A stretch of DNA of 64,000 nucleotides from Limnobacter sp. SAORIC-580. GTDB taxonomy: Bacteria > Pseudomonadota > Gammaproteobacteria > Burkholderiales > Burkholderiaceae_B. Location: contig NZ_CP053084.1 in assembly GCF_013004065.1 (NCBI RefSeq), forward strand, positions 310,001-374,000. The letters are read 5' to 3'. Numbering within the stretch: the stretch's first letter is position 1; each line of letters opens with the position of its first letter. Of this stretch, positions 16,701 through 26,000 are shown piece after piece. The notes under the pieces were generated by a model. It was given only the letters and a program-made list of their open reading frames with translations. It was not told the origin of the DNA and searched no databases. Position numbers and translations under genes: made by a program.

Positions 16701-19124
16701 TCAAAACCTCGAGTAAGGTGCAACACCTTCTGGTGGCACGCTTAATTCGAAAAAATCACCAAACGAATATTTCAAATAAAGTTGCAATCGGTCAGGGTTG
16801 TAACCTTCAGATCGGTCGATCTCAAAATAACCGCCCACCACAAAGTTTTTTAACACCTGGCGTTCAAGTGCAAGGCGCAAACCGGTGCTGGTGCCGCCAC
16901 CCGGGCCACCAATTTGCAAGGTAGGGTTGCCTTGTGCTGCAGCGGCGGCGGCAAGTTCCGGGTTCAGCGGATAAAGCGCAGTGTCGTCTTCTCGTGATTC
17001 ACTGGCACCCACGCGGGCCTGGGCCTGCCAGGACCAGCCATTCATATTGCCAGTCCAGGTAATGGGAAATGTGAGCGAACCAAATGCCTGGGGGCTGTAG
17101 TAACCGCCTTGTCCAAAGGTGTAAAAGCGCAGGTTTTTTTCGAACGACCACAAAAATAACGACGCACCAATTTCTACCTCATGCCCCGGGCGCTGAAACA
17201 CGGTTTTACCCACAATGCCTTGCAGGTTGTACTCGGTGTTGTCGGGTATGTTTTTGCCGGTAATCAGGTTGGCCCGAGCAATGCCAACAAAGTCAAGAGT
17301 GGGGTTGAATGCCTGGTAATACACCGCGCTGACACCGTTGCGCCGTGCGCCCCCCCAGCGCTCACCAGTTAAGGGATCGATGGCCCCCGTGGTCGACAGC
17401 ACGCTGCCGTTGACCATGCGCCGCGCCACTTCAAGCCGCAATGAACCTTCACCCAGGCTAGTGCGCCATTGCACACCACCCACCCAGTCATTGACCGGGT
17501 AGTCGCCCACCGTGGTGCCCAAATCAACCCGGTATTGTTCGGTTTGTACACCCACACCCACCACATGGCCTTTGTAGTTTTGATCCAGTCGGTCGCTGGC
17601 GATGGCTGGGTCGGTGGGCAGTGTGGTGCCCAGCTTTGCAAAGTTACTGGCGGTGGCGGGGTTCACGCGGCCCGAATTCGCATTCAGTGTGTCTGCGCGC
17701 AAAAACAGAGTGCGTTCAAAATCGAGTGGCAAATCCAGTTGCAAGGGGATTTCGTCACTGTCGATGCGGGACACACCTTCATCGCCGTCAATAATTGCGT
17801 TTTCATACGACATCCGCAAGCGCACCTGTCGCTTGCGCTGAAGGTTTTGCTCCAGTGCCTGCACCTCCGGTTCGGCTCGCCACTTGGGTGTTGTGCCAAT
17901 TGAATTGGCCAGCGCATTGAAATCGCCATTCCTCTCTTGCGCACGCAAGCCATCGAGGTACTGGCCGTATTGCACCCGCTTTGCCAGTGCAGTCATGCCC
18001 TCAGTCCAGTTTTCACGGGGTACGGCATCAATTAATTCAATGGCGTCATTGCCACGGTCCTGGCGAGCGGCCAGCAGCGCAGCTGCAAATCGCATTTCCT
18101 GTCCTTTGTCCAGCGCCAGGCCTTCATCCATGACTCGCCGGGCAGCCTGTTTGCTGCCTGCATCGCCTTGGTCATCCAGAAGGGTGGCCAGGTCGTAGCG
18201 AAACCAGGGGTAGCTCGGGTTCAGGTCTACTGCGTTTTGTAGCAGCCGGGCTGCCTCAGTTTTGTTGCCCTGATCAATCTGCTTTTGTGCATTGTCAGCC
18301 AGTTGTTGTCCCTGTTCGAAGTCAGAAAGTACCGGGGCTGTGGGTACTTCAGGCTCTGCAGGCGGGGGTGTCGCAACTTCGGGTGTTGTTGGCTGGGCTA
18401 GAGCTGCCGGTGCGGGTTTTGTACGGTTGGTATTGGCTGGGCGGCGGGGGGGTTGCGCGGCACCGGGTGTTGGCGTTTGTGCAAGTGTGCTGGCACCAGC
18501 ACCGCCCAGTTCAGCAAGCAGGGTTCTGTAACGGCGGTCGTCCGGGTATTGCCTGGCCAGCTCGGCCACTTGCTCGCGGGCGTAGCTGCGGCCTTCCGGG
18601 GTGCGGTTCATCAAGCGATATATTTGTACTGCAGCTTCACCCAAGGGTGGCTGTGGAAGCAATTGCCGAAGACGCTGTGGCAGGTTGGCAGGAACTTGTT
18701 CGCTGTCTGCGATATAACGCAACTCTGCAAATTGCTGCCGCTTGTCCGATGCCAAGGCAATGGCTTGTTGTAACTCAATGGAAAACGGATTGTTTCCGTG
18801 TACCAGTTGCAGTTTGCCCAGCCACACATTGGCTGCCTGCACATCGCCACGCGCAAGGTCAATCAAGCCTTGCCAGCGCAAGGCCGACGCGTTGGTGGGT
18901 TCTATCAACAATATTTTGTTGAAAGACTGCACCGCCAAATCGAAGCGAAAACGTTCGTACCAGTACACCCCTTTTTCACTCAGCGCACGAATATTGGTTT
19001 GCTGCGTATTCACATTGGCATGCACTGGCGTTGGCAATATTATGGGCATTGCCACAAAGCTGGCTTGTATTGCCCATGCAAGCGTGCGGGCCCGCAGGCC
19101 ATAAGTTGATTTGCACTTAGCCAC
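16701..19124 (-). CDS. bcsC: Cellulose export outer-membrane protein BcsC (short form)
   Basis: An 807-residue exported protein with a signal peptide ending near PTPVHA, TPR-like helices in the N-terminal half, a Pro/Thr/Ala-rich linker at about residues 209-268, further TPR helices, and a C-terminal BCSC_C beta-barrel (PF05420) ending in a terminal Phe. It forms the periplasmic scaffold and outer-membrane pore for cellulose. At about 800 residues it is well short of E. coli BcsC (about 1157), so it has fewer TPRs. The GTG at 19124 is chosen because AGAGG lies 9 bases upstream and the signal peptide then has normal length; an ATG at 19205 would overlap bcsZ by 89 bases. Confidence 0.88.
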   Translation of the reverse strand: MAKCKSTYGLRARTLAWAIQASFVAMPIILPTPVHANVNTQQTNIRALSEKGVYWYERFRFDLAVQSFNKILLIEPTNASALRWQGLIDLARGDVQAANVWLGKLQLVHGNNPFSIELQQAIALASDKRQQFAELRYIADSEQVPANLPQRLRQLLPQPPLGEAAVQIYRLMNRTPEGRSYAREQVAELARQYPDDRRYRTLLAELGGAGASTLAQTPTPGAAQPPRRPANTNRTKPAPAALAQPTTPEVATPPPAEPEVPTAPVLSDFEQGQQLADNAQKQIDQGNKTEAARLLQNAVDLNPSYPWFRYDLATLLDDQGDAGSKQAARRVMDEGLALDKGQEMRFAAALLAARQDRGNDAIELIDAVPRENWTEGMTALAKRVQYGQYLDGLRAQERNGDFNALANSIGTTPKWRAEPEVQALEQNLQRKRQVRLRMSYENAIIDGDEGVSRIDSDEIPLQLDLPLDFERTLFLRADTLNANSGRVNPATASNFAKLGTTLPTDPAIASDRLDQNYKGHVVGVGVQTEQYRVDLGTTVGDYPVNDWVGGVQWRTSLGEGSLRLEVARRMVNGSVLSTTGAIDPLTGERWGGARRNGVSAVYYQAFNPTLDFVGIARANLITGKNIPDNTEYNLQGIVGKTVFQRPGHEVEIGASLFLWSFEKNLRFYTFGQGGYYSPQAFGSLTFPITWTGNMNGWSWQAQARVGASESREDDTALYPLNPELAAAAAAQGNPTLQIGGPGGGTSTGLRLALERQVLKNFVVGGYFEIDRSEGYNPDRLQLYLKYSFGDFFELSVPPEGVAPYSRF

Positions 19125-20268
19125 AGCTTTTAACCTCTTTGCCTCGGGGCAATAATTCGCCCAAGGAATTGAATCGATAAAACTTGTCCATGTACCCTTG
19201 AGCAAACAGGCTCAAGGCGCCGTTGTAGTAACCGTATTTCAGCCACGCTTCCTTGTTCGAAGTTTTCAGGCTTTGGGTGTGAAATTTTTTCGCAAGCTCG
19301 GGCATGCCGATGGCTTGAAGAAAAGGTGCCATGCTGGCTTGAAAACCGGAAGGCCCACGCTCTGTGGAAAATTTTCCAGTCATTGGTTCAAACCACTCAG
19401 GCATGTTCTGGCGTTTCAACAACAAGGCCGCCAAGGGCGACAGTTGTTTCAGCAAGGGCGCTGTGGTGGGGTCGTTTTCGCTGCTCATGGCGATCCACAG
19501 ATAGGTGCGTATGGCGTCATAATCGCCACGTTGCTCATCGTCGGGCAAGCTCATTTCACCATTGTTGTACAGCACCCAGTCGGGATACTGGCCTGTGCGG
19601 CCGGTGTCCAGCAGCAGTTTCTGGCTGGCCAGGTAAACTTGGGCCCAGCGCGAGTCGTCGGCCCAGGCATTGGCAAAGCGGGCCATCATGAAAGGCGGCA
19701 GATAGCTGGGGTTAAGTTTCACCGCACCATTGTCCAGCACAAAACCGGTGTGGCCTGGCAATATGCTTAAGCCCAAGCCGCTGACTTCCATACTTTCTTT
19801 GTTCAGAATCAAATCACCCAATGTGCGCGCTTTGTCGGCGTAGGTTTGGTTACACCACACGCGGCTGGCTTCAAGCAGGGCGTAGGCAATCCACAGGTCG
19901 GCATCTGATGCACTGTTGGCATCAATCACGCCCCAGCTTTCCCCTTTCTTGCCCCAAATCCATGCGGGCAATTGTTTGCCCATGTCGCCGGCACTCAGGT
20001 TGTTCTCAGTCCAATTCAATATGGCGTCAAACGCCTTTTGGTCTTGTGCCACCAAGGCAAAGAACAGAGCGTAGGATTGCCCCTCTGACACGGTGCGCAG
20101 GTCTTCCTGACTTCGGTCAATCACGCGCCCGTCCTCGCTCACAAACGCACTTTTGAAACCGTCCCATGCAGGCCAGGCCTGCGCGGGCGTGGCGCTGCAT
20201 GCTGCGGTGGCAGCAAGCAGTAGTGCGCCCTGCCCCAGGCGTTGCAACAAATTACGCCACAAGGCCAT
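19117..20268 (-). CDS. bcsZ: Periplasmic endoglucanase BcsZ (GH8 cellulase)
   Basis: A 383-residue glycoside hydrolase family 8 enzyme. A signal peptide ends at TPAQA and the mature protein starts at WPAWDGF. The SEGQSYALFFA motif holds the general acid (Glu62), and SASDADLWIAYALL and GDYDAIRTYLWI follow as in family 8. BcsZ trims cellulose in the periplasm during synthesis. The ATG at 20268 lies two bases after the bcsB stop; the longer frame from 20412 is rejected as it would overlap bcsB and lack a signal peptide at its N-terminus. Its end overlaps the bcsC GTG by 8 bases. Confidence 0.93.
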   Translation of the reverse strand: MALWRNLLQRLGQGALLLAATAACSATPAQAWPAWDGFKSAFVSEDGRVIDRSQEDLRTVSEGQSYALFFALVAQDQKAFDAILNWTENNLSAGDMGKQLPAWIWGKKGESWGVIDANSASDADLWIAYALLEASRVWCNQTYADKARTLGDLILNKESMEVSGLGLSILPGHTGFVLDNGAVKLNPSYLPPFMMARFANAWADDSRWAQVYLASQKLLLDTGRTGQYPDWVLYNNGEMSLPDDEQRGDYDAIRTYLWIAMSSENDPTTAPLLKQLSPLAALLLKRQNMPEWFEPMTGKFSTERGPSGFQASMAPFLQAIGMPELAKKFHTQSLKTSNKEAWLKYGYYNGALSLFAQGYMDKFYRFNSLGELLPRGKEVKSCG

Positions 20269-20270
20269 TG

Positions 20271-22502
20271 TCAATTGCCTTTTGTGCGGCGCGATGCCCG
20301 GCCAGACAACCAGCCAAATGCAAGAATCGCCAAGATCACCCCAGCCAGGGCACCACCCACCGCAATCAATGCGGGGTATTCTGAAAACGCAATACGCAAA
20401 CGCAACCACCAAGGCAGAGCGCCGCTGATGTATGTTTCTCCCAGGCTGTAGCTTTGAATGTCATCGCCACGAATCAGGCTCACGCTGCCTTTGATTTTAG
20501 CAACGTCGCCATAATCCGACAGGGCAGCCACTGCGCGCTCAAAACTGTCTTGATCTGTGCCAGTTACCACCAGCCCGGCTTTTTTGGGTGCAAGGTGCGA
20601 CTCAAATCCCACAATTGCACCCAGCGAGCCTGCGGTTTGAATCAAGGCACGCGCGCTGTCGCTGGGTTGTAATTCCGTATCGCTTTGCCACAAACCCTTC
20701 AGCCACTGAATGGCAGGTGGCAGGCCCATGCTGCGTTCGGTGGCGTTCAATACCATGGGCAAATTCATGTTGGCATTATTCAGCCAATCCAGGCGATCGC
20801 TGGTGCCCATGGCCAACCAGTTCTTGGTTCCAATGCCTTCGGGCTTGTCAGAAACAATCAGGGTGGTGCGAGTGGCAGGCAGACCTGTCCACTGTCCAAA
20901 CAGGCCCATCACATTCAGGTAGGAACGAATTTCAAGCGGTGTGGGATTGGCGGGCAGCACAATCGCTGTGTCCGACAGGTCTGCCATAATGCTGAAGGGA
21001 TAACCACCGTTGGCAAAGGCGGTCAAGTTCGGCATGCGGGTGTAGTGGGGCAGGTTGGAGAAATCCAGGGTTGATTCCGGATCGATGGATCCTCTGGCTA
21101 CTTGCGTTACCCGCGTGCAAGAACCACCACCTTCGGCCATAAAGCCAAATGCAAAGGCCAGTTCGTTGTTGCCACCCACGCGGAAAGCTGGAATTTGTAG
21201 CGCCTCTTCACTGGTCAGTTCAGCCTGGCCCAACAAATCAATATTGATTTTGTTTTGTACTTGTTCCGAGCGTGGGGCAAGACGGAAGGATTGAATCAGC
21301 GAGTTATTGATTTCAATGTTCAGCAGCGAATCGTTCCAGCGGGAAGGCGCTGTGTAGCGGTATTTCAAATCCATGGGGATATTGCGGCCTGCCCAGCTGA
21401 ACAAGTCGGGTGGAAGGCGCAAATTGATGCTGGCGCGTGGCTTGTCAGAACTCACTTCCAGTTGCCCAGGAAAATCAATCAGCTCGGCAAAGCGCACAGG
21501 CCGGTTGGTGGGCACATAGCGCGGCGCGTCGTAAGGCTTGCGCGGGGCGCCCAAGTCCACTTTCTTGACCAGGGCTTTCTGGCCGCTCAGCACTTGGCCT
21601 TCAATCACCAGGCCATACACGGCTTGCAGCAGTTCCTCGTCGCTGCGGCCCATCACGTACAGGTGTTTTATCCAAGGGTTTTCTTTGGCACTCACAATCA
21701 TCAGTGAGGGGCCTTCAATGTCGGCCTCGCTCATGCCTTCAGGCATTTTTTTGCCTTTGGTCAGAATAATGGTGTGGCGCGTTGGTGATGCAGTTTCAAG
21801 CAATTCAAACTCAGCCTGGCGGTAAAAGGCTTGCGCACCCATCCAGGAGGCCAAAATACCCGCGGCTTTCATGCTGGCTTCGGTTTGTTCCACGGGCAGC
21901 ACAAGAGGCAACCGGAGCTTGCGGTTGTCTCGAGGATCGAAAAAAGGCGCTGGCAGCAGCGCCAGGTCGTTCACCAGATTCAGCGGTGTTGAGCCAATGG
22001 TCAATGTGCTTTCCGGGCGAATGTCAAACCGCAGGGTGGGGTTGCCCGGGTCCACGCACTCACTGTCGTAGGTGCCGTCGTATTCCACGCGAATGGTTGC
22101 AAAATCGGAAAACAGCAACGGGTCCAATTCAATTTCAACAGTGTGCGGTACACCGGCGCGCGCTACACTCAGCTGGGACAAACCTGAAAGCTGGTTGTTG
22201 ACATACACACGCACAAAGGATTGATCGTGGCGCATACCTTGTGGGTAAAGCACCCTCAGGCTAAGGCTTGCGCGGGTTACCAATTCGTCCAGGCGAATGC
22301 CTGAATTCAAGTCCACAAAGCGGTTGATCCCACTCAACCGAACCCCGTTGGGCTGCCCCATTTGGGCAAATGTCAGTGTGCGGGTTCGCTCAACGGCAGG
22401 CGCAGTTTCCTGGCCGGTCGGTACCGCAGCTGGTTCTCCTCTTTCTTGTGAGTACCCTGTCAGGCAAAATAGAAAAAACGCTGAGAATAGTAGGTGTCGC
22501 AT
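20271..22502 (-). CDS. bcsB: Cellulose synthase periplasmic subunit BcsB
   Basis: A 743-residue periplasmic subunit (PF03170). It has an N-terminal signal peptide (cleavage near LTGYSQ), the repeated carbohydrate-binding and flavodoxin-like domains of BcsB, and one C-terminal transmembrane helix (about residues 715-735), which packs against BcsA, followed by a basic tail. It is the first gene of the nine-gene operon, an unusual lead position, since bcsA usually precedes bcsB. The start has only a weak ribosome binding site. The 248-base region upstream is shared with the divergent STAS gene. Confidence 0.93.
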   Translation of the reverse strand: MRHLLFSAFFLFCLTGYSQERGEPAAVPTGQETAPAVERTRTLTFAQMGQPNGVRLSGINRFVDLNSGIRLDELVTRASLSLRVLYPQGMRHDQSFVRVYVNNQLSGLSQLSVARAGVPHTVEIELDPLLFSDFATIRVEYDGTYDSECVDPGNPTLRFDIRPESTLTIGSTPLNLVNDLALLPAPFFDPRDNRKLRLPLVLPVEQTEASMKAAGILASWMGAQAFYRQAEFELLETASPTRHTIILTKGKKMPEGMSEADIEGPSLMIVSAKENPWIKHLYVMGRSDEELLQAVYGLVIEGQVLSGQKALVKKVDLGAPRKPYDAPRYVPTNRPVRFAELIDFPGQLEVSSDKPRASINLRLPPDLFSWAGRNIPMDLKYRYTAPSRWNDSLLNIEINNSLIQSFRLAPRSEQVQNKINIDLLGQAELTSEEALQIPAFRVGGNNELAFAFGFMAEGGGSCTRVTQVARGSIDPESTLDFSNLPHYTRMPNLTAFANGGYPFSIMADLSDTAIVLPANPTPLEIRSYLNVMGLFGQWTGLPATRTTLIVSDKPEGIGTKNWLAMGTSDRLDWLNNANMNLPMVLNATERSMGLPPAIQWLKGLWQSDTELQPSDSARALIQTAGSLGAIVGFESHLAPKKAGLVVTGTDQDSFERAVAALSDYGDVAKIKGSVSLIRGDDIQSYSLGETYISGALPWWLRLRIAFSEYPALIAVGGALAGVILAILAFGWLSGRASRRTKGN

Positions 22503-22576
22503 AAGTGGGTTCGCTGGTCGACTGAAATATAAGAACAGGTTTTTAATAAATGCCTGCTTAAATCACTGCATTCAAA

Positions 22577-22604
22577 AATATTTGATCAATATTTATCAAT
22601 ATTT
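22577..22604. repeat. Phased AATATTT repeats in the bcs / partner-switch intergenic region
   Basis: Three copies of AATATTT begin at 22577, 22588 and 22598, spaced 11 and 10 bases apart, with a perfect 10-base tandem repeat (ATCAATATTT twice, 22585-22604) and an embedded TTGATCAA palindrome (22582-22589). Helical phasing of AT tracts suggests bent DNA or cooperative regulator binding in the control region of bcsB. The factor is unknown. Confidence 0.5.
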
Positions 22605-22678
22605 TAAAAAGTATGCAGCATAGTTCGACACGTTATCCTATTGTTTTTGTATATGCTCAATTTCTAGGGCTTGTTTTA

Positions 22679-22684
22679 TATAAT
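22679..22684 (+). promoter_or_regulatory. Consensus -10 box TATAAT upstream of the STAS gene
   Basis: A perfect TATAAT lies 66 bases before the STAS start codon, within a TTTTATATAATTATT stretch. No good -35 hexamer is found at 16-18 bases, so an activator or another sigma factor may be needed. Confidence 0.4.
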
Positions 22685-22750
22685 TATTGCGTGAAGTGTC
22701 TAAAAGAGCACACTTTAAGAAAAGAGAATTAACAGTTTAGGGCGAACAAC

Positions 22751-23089
22751 ATGGTTTCGACAGAAGAGGTGGGGGATATTTTCGTACTGCGCGTAGACGC
22801 GGTTCGATTGGACAGTGCCGTGGGAACCATCATCCGCAATGCGGTGGTGTCCAAATTGGACCTGACACAAAAATTCGCTTTGGACATTGGGGCTGTCAAG
22901 CTGGTGGACTCTGGTGGTTTGGGGTCTCTGGTTGCTCTGCTGAAAAACATCACCAATCATCAAGGCAAGCTGGCCTTGGTGGGCATGAACAAATCTGTGC
23001 GAATGATGTTTGAGCTTTCGCGCATGGACCGACAATTTTCCCTGCTGGAAGACATGCCCAAGGCAGTTGCCTTTCTACAGCAGGCCTGA
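22751..23089 (+). CDS. STAS-domain anti-sigma factor antagonist
   Basis: A 112-residue single STAS domain (PF01740) of the SpoIIAA/RsbV/HsbA type. The conserved phosphorylation site is present as VDSGGLGSL with Ser54. In partner switching, the unphosphorylated form binds an anti-sigma factor or other target, and a HATPase kinase phosphorylates the serine while a PP2C phosphatase removes the phosphate. Both those activities are encoded in the next gene, six bases downstream, so the two form a complete switch. It is divergent from the bcs operon. Confidence 0.92.
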   Translation: MVSTEEVGDIFVLRVDAVRLDSAVGTIIRNAVVSKLDLTQKFALDIGAVKLVDSGGLGSLVALLKNITNHQGKLALVGMNKSVRMMFELSRMDRQFSLLEDMPKAVAFLQQA

Positions 23090-23095
23090 TTCACA

Positions 23096-26000
23096 GTGAC
23101 GGAACACGAGCCCAACAAACAGCTACCCCGAATCCTGGTTGTCGATGATTCGGTGGTTGAGCGAAACTTGTTCGTTCACATGGTGGCCAAGTGGGGTTAT
23201 CCGGTTGAGTTTGCAGCCAGCGGCCAGGAAGCCATCGAACTCGTTGAGCGGCATCGCTTCCAGTTGGTGCTGGCCGATTGGCAAATGCCCGGCATGCAGG
23301 GCACTGAGCTTTGCGTTGCCTTGCGCCAGCTAGACCTTGGGCAGTACACCTACATTATTTTGATGTCAGCCCAAAATGATGAGGAGTTTCTCATCAAGGC
23401 GCTGGATGCGGGCGCGGACGACGTACTCACCAAACCCGTCGATGGCAATGAACTGGAAGCGCGGTTGCAGTCGGCAGTCCGCCGTATTGAACTTCAAGCC
23501 CGGCTGGCCCGAAAAACCAATGAACTCGCGCATGCCCACGATGTGATTGCGCATGACCTCCGTGCCGTATCCGGCCTTCAGCGCAGTTTTCTGCCCGAGG
23601 CGCAAAGTCCGTTTCAGGGCCTGAACTACCAGTGGTTGTCGGTGCCTTCCAAGTATGTGTCCGGTGATCACCTTCAGGTGTTCGAGCTGCAACGCGACGT
23701 GTATGGTTTTTACCTGCTTGATGTGTCCGGTCATGGCATACCTGCTGCCGTCAAGTCCATGCAGCTGGTTCAAATGTTTGCAGACCGCTCTGCCACCAGC
23801 ATTGTGTTTGAAGGACGTTTGGGATCGGACGGCCAGCGTTTGGTCTCGCGCCCTCGCGACGTTGTGGCGCGCCTGAACCGGCTGTTTCAGCAAACTGAAT
23901 CAGACCTTTCTTATTTCACCATGATTTACGGCGTGTTCAACACTGCCAATCGACAGGTGTCCCTGTGCCAGGCTGGCCACCCTTCGCCTTTGTTGTTGTC
24001 AGCTGGAAAACCAGCCAATGTGCTGGGCAGCGGTGGGTACCCAGTGGGTTTGTTCGATTTCGATGACTTTGAGGACATTGAGCTGACATTGGGCAATGAA
24101 GACGCCCTCATTTTGTATTCCGACGGTGTCACTGAAGTTTTGTCGGCCAGCTCCGAAGCGTTTGGAGAAAAACGCCTGCTCGATTTTGTCAATCAGCAAA
24201 GTAGTCAGGGGCGTTGGTCTGATTTGCCCGAGCGCATTCAAATGCGGGTTCAGCATTGGGGCGGCTCGGTCATTGAGCAAAAGGGTTTTGAGGACGACGT
24301 GTCTATTCTGATGCTTGCCCCGCGCCCCGGTGTATTGGACCAGTGTGATGTGGTAGATGCGGACCGGCAGGTGCCCGAACTGGTGTTTCGTTTGCAGGAA
24401 ATTCAGGCCAATCTACCCAGCTCTTTGCCTGCGAAAGCGGGCAAATCGATTGTTATTGTTGATGATTCCCGCAGCTTTTTAAGAATTTTCGAGGCCATGT
24501 TGCACAGTTGGGGTTACACCGTGCATTCCGCCAAGAATGGCCATGAAGCGCTGGCCCTGATTGAAATACATCAACCCGACTTTGTGCTCACCGATTGGGA
24601 CATGCCGGGCATGAGCGGTATTGAGTTGTGTGAGCAAGTGCGTGCGCAAAAACAAAATGCCTACACTTACATCATCATGATCACAGGTTACGCAAGCCGG
24701 GACGACCTTTTGAACAGCTTGCGCGTTGGGGCCGATGACTTCATGACCAAGCCGGTCAACCCCAGTGAGTTGAAAGTACGCCTGAAAACGGCCGAGCGAA
24801 TCGCAGATTTGCACACGGGCTTAGAGCGCAGACACACTGAGCTTAGCCAGCTGTATGAAGCCTTGCAACGTGACATGCGTGAAGTGTCAAGAATTCAACG
24901 GGCCCTTTTGCCCAAAAGCAAGCAGTACCCCTGGCCATTTGCAATTCAAACCATTTACCAGCCACAGGGTTATGTGTGTGGCAAACAAATGGGTTTGCTT
25001 GAAACCCAGGCCAATGAGCATGGTTTTTTCATGCTGAATATGGCTGGCCAGGACACGGCAACAGCGTTGCAAACGATGGCGTTGGCAAGGTGGTTTTCAA
25101 TGGCCCGTGCCACGCGCGTGTTGTTTCCCGTGGAGGAAACCAGTTCAAAAATTCGGCGTTACCTGGCCAGCCCCGAGCAGGTGCTGGCCCAACTTTCAAG
25201 CATTTCGCCGTCCCTGAAAGACGAGCCTCCACAATTTGACTTGCTCTATGGCTTGATCAATCTTGACCAAGGTACCCTGTTGGTCGCCGGTATTGGCGAT
25301 TGGGCCATGGTCATGGCGCAACCTGGCTTGGCACCCGCATTTTTGGGCACGCACGGCGAGCCGGGGCAGGCCCTTGGTGTTGGGCAGGTCATTTATCAAG
25401 GCGTGATCGCCCCGGGCAGCCGACTTTATTTTTACCCGCGGGAATGCGCAAACACTTTGGGCGTACCCGATATCCAGGTTTGGCAACAGTCCGTGTTGCT
25501 CGACGACACACAAGGGGATGTGCTGAGCCGGGAGTTTTCCCGCCTGCTGGATTCGGGTCGCAATGAAGTAGATATCGTGGGTGACCTGTCATTGCTTGGG
25601 ATTCAGTGGCGTGAAAGTTTTGAAGTGCAGCGCCTTGCCTTGCCTTCTGCGCGGGTATCTGAATTGGCCGATGAATTTGTGCAAACTGGCTTGACCCTGC
25701 AAGACGAGTTTTCATCGCACGAGCATGCCTTCAAATTGGGCGAGTTCCTGAATTACACTGCATTCACTGCTGTTGCAGATACCGTGAACATCGGTGTACT
25801 GAGCCGTGCGGTGCGGGCATTTGTAGAAGAGTTGGCTTACACCGAGGAGGTTTGTTACAACACCGATCTCGTGGTGTCTGAGGCATTGACCAACGTCATG
25901 TTGCACGGCTTTAAAGACAAACGCCCCGAGCCTGCGCAGCTTACTGTGCTGGCCTTTCAGCACGGAGTTGGGGTGTTGATCGAAGACTGGGGCAGCAGTA

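Noticed and set aside
23663..23686. Missing second acidic residue after SGD in the first PP2C domain
   Set aside because: SpoIIE itself has SGD without the later Asp, and the four metal ligands (191, 209, 343, 401) are present, so the first phosphatase should be active.
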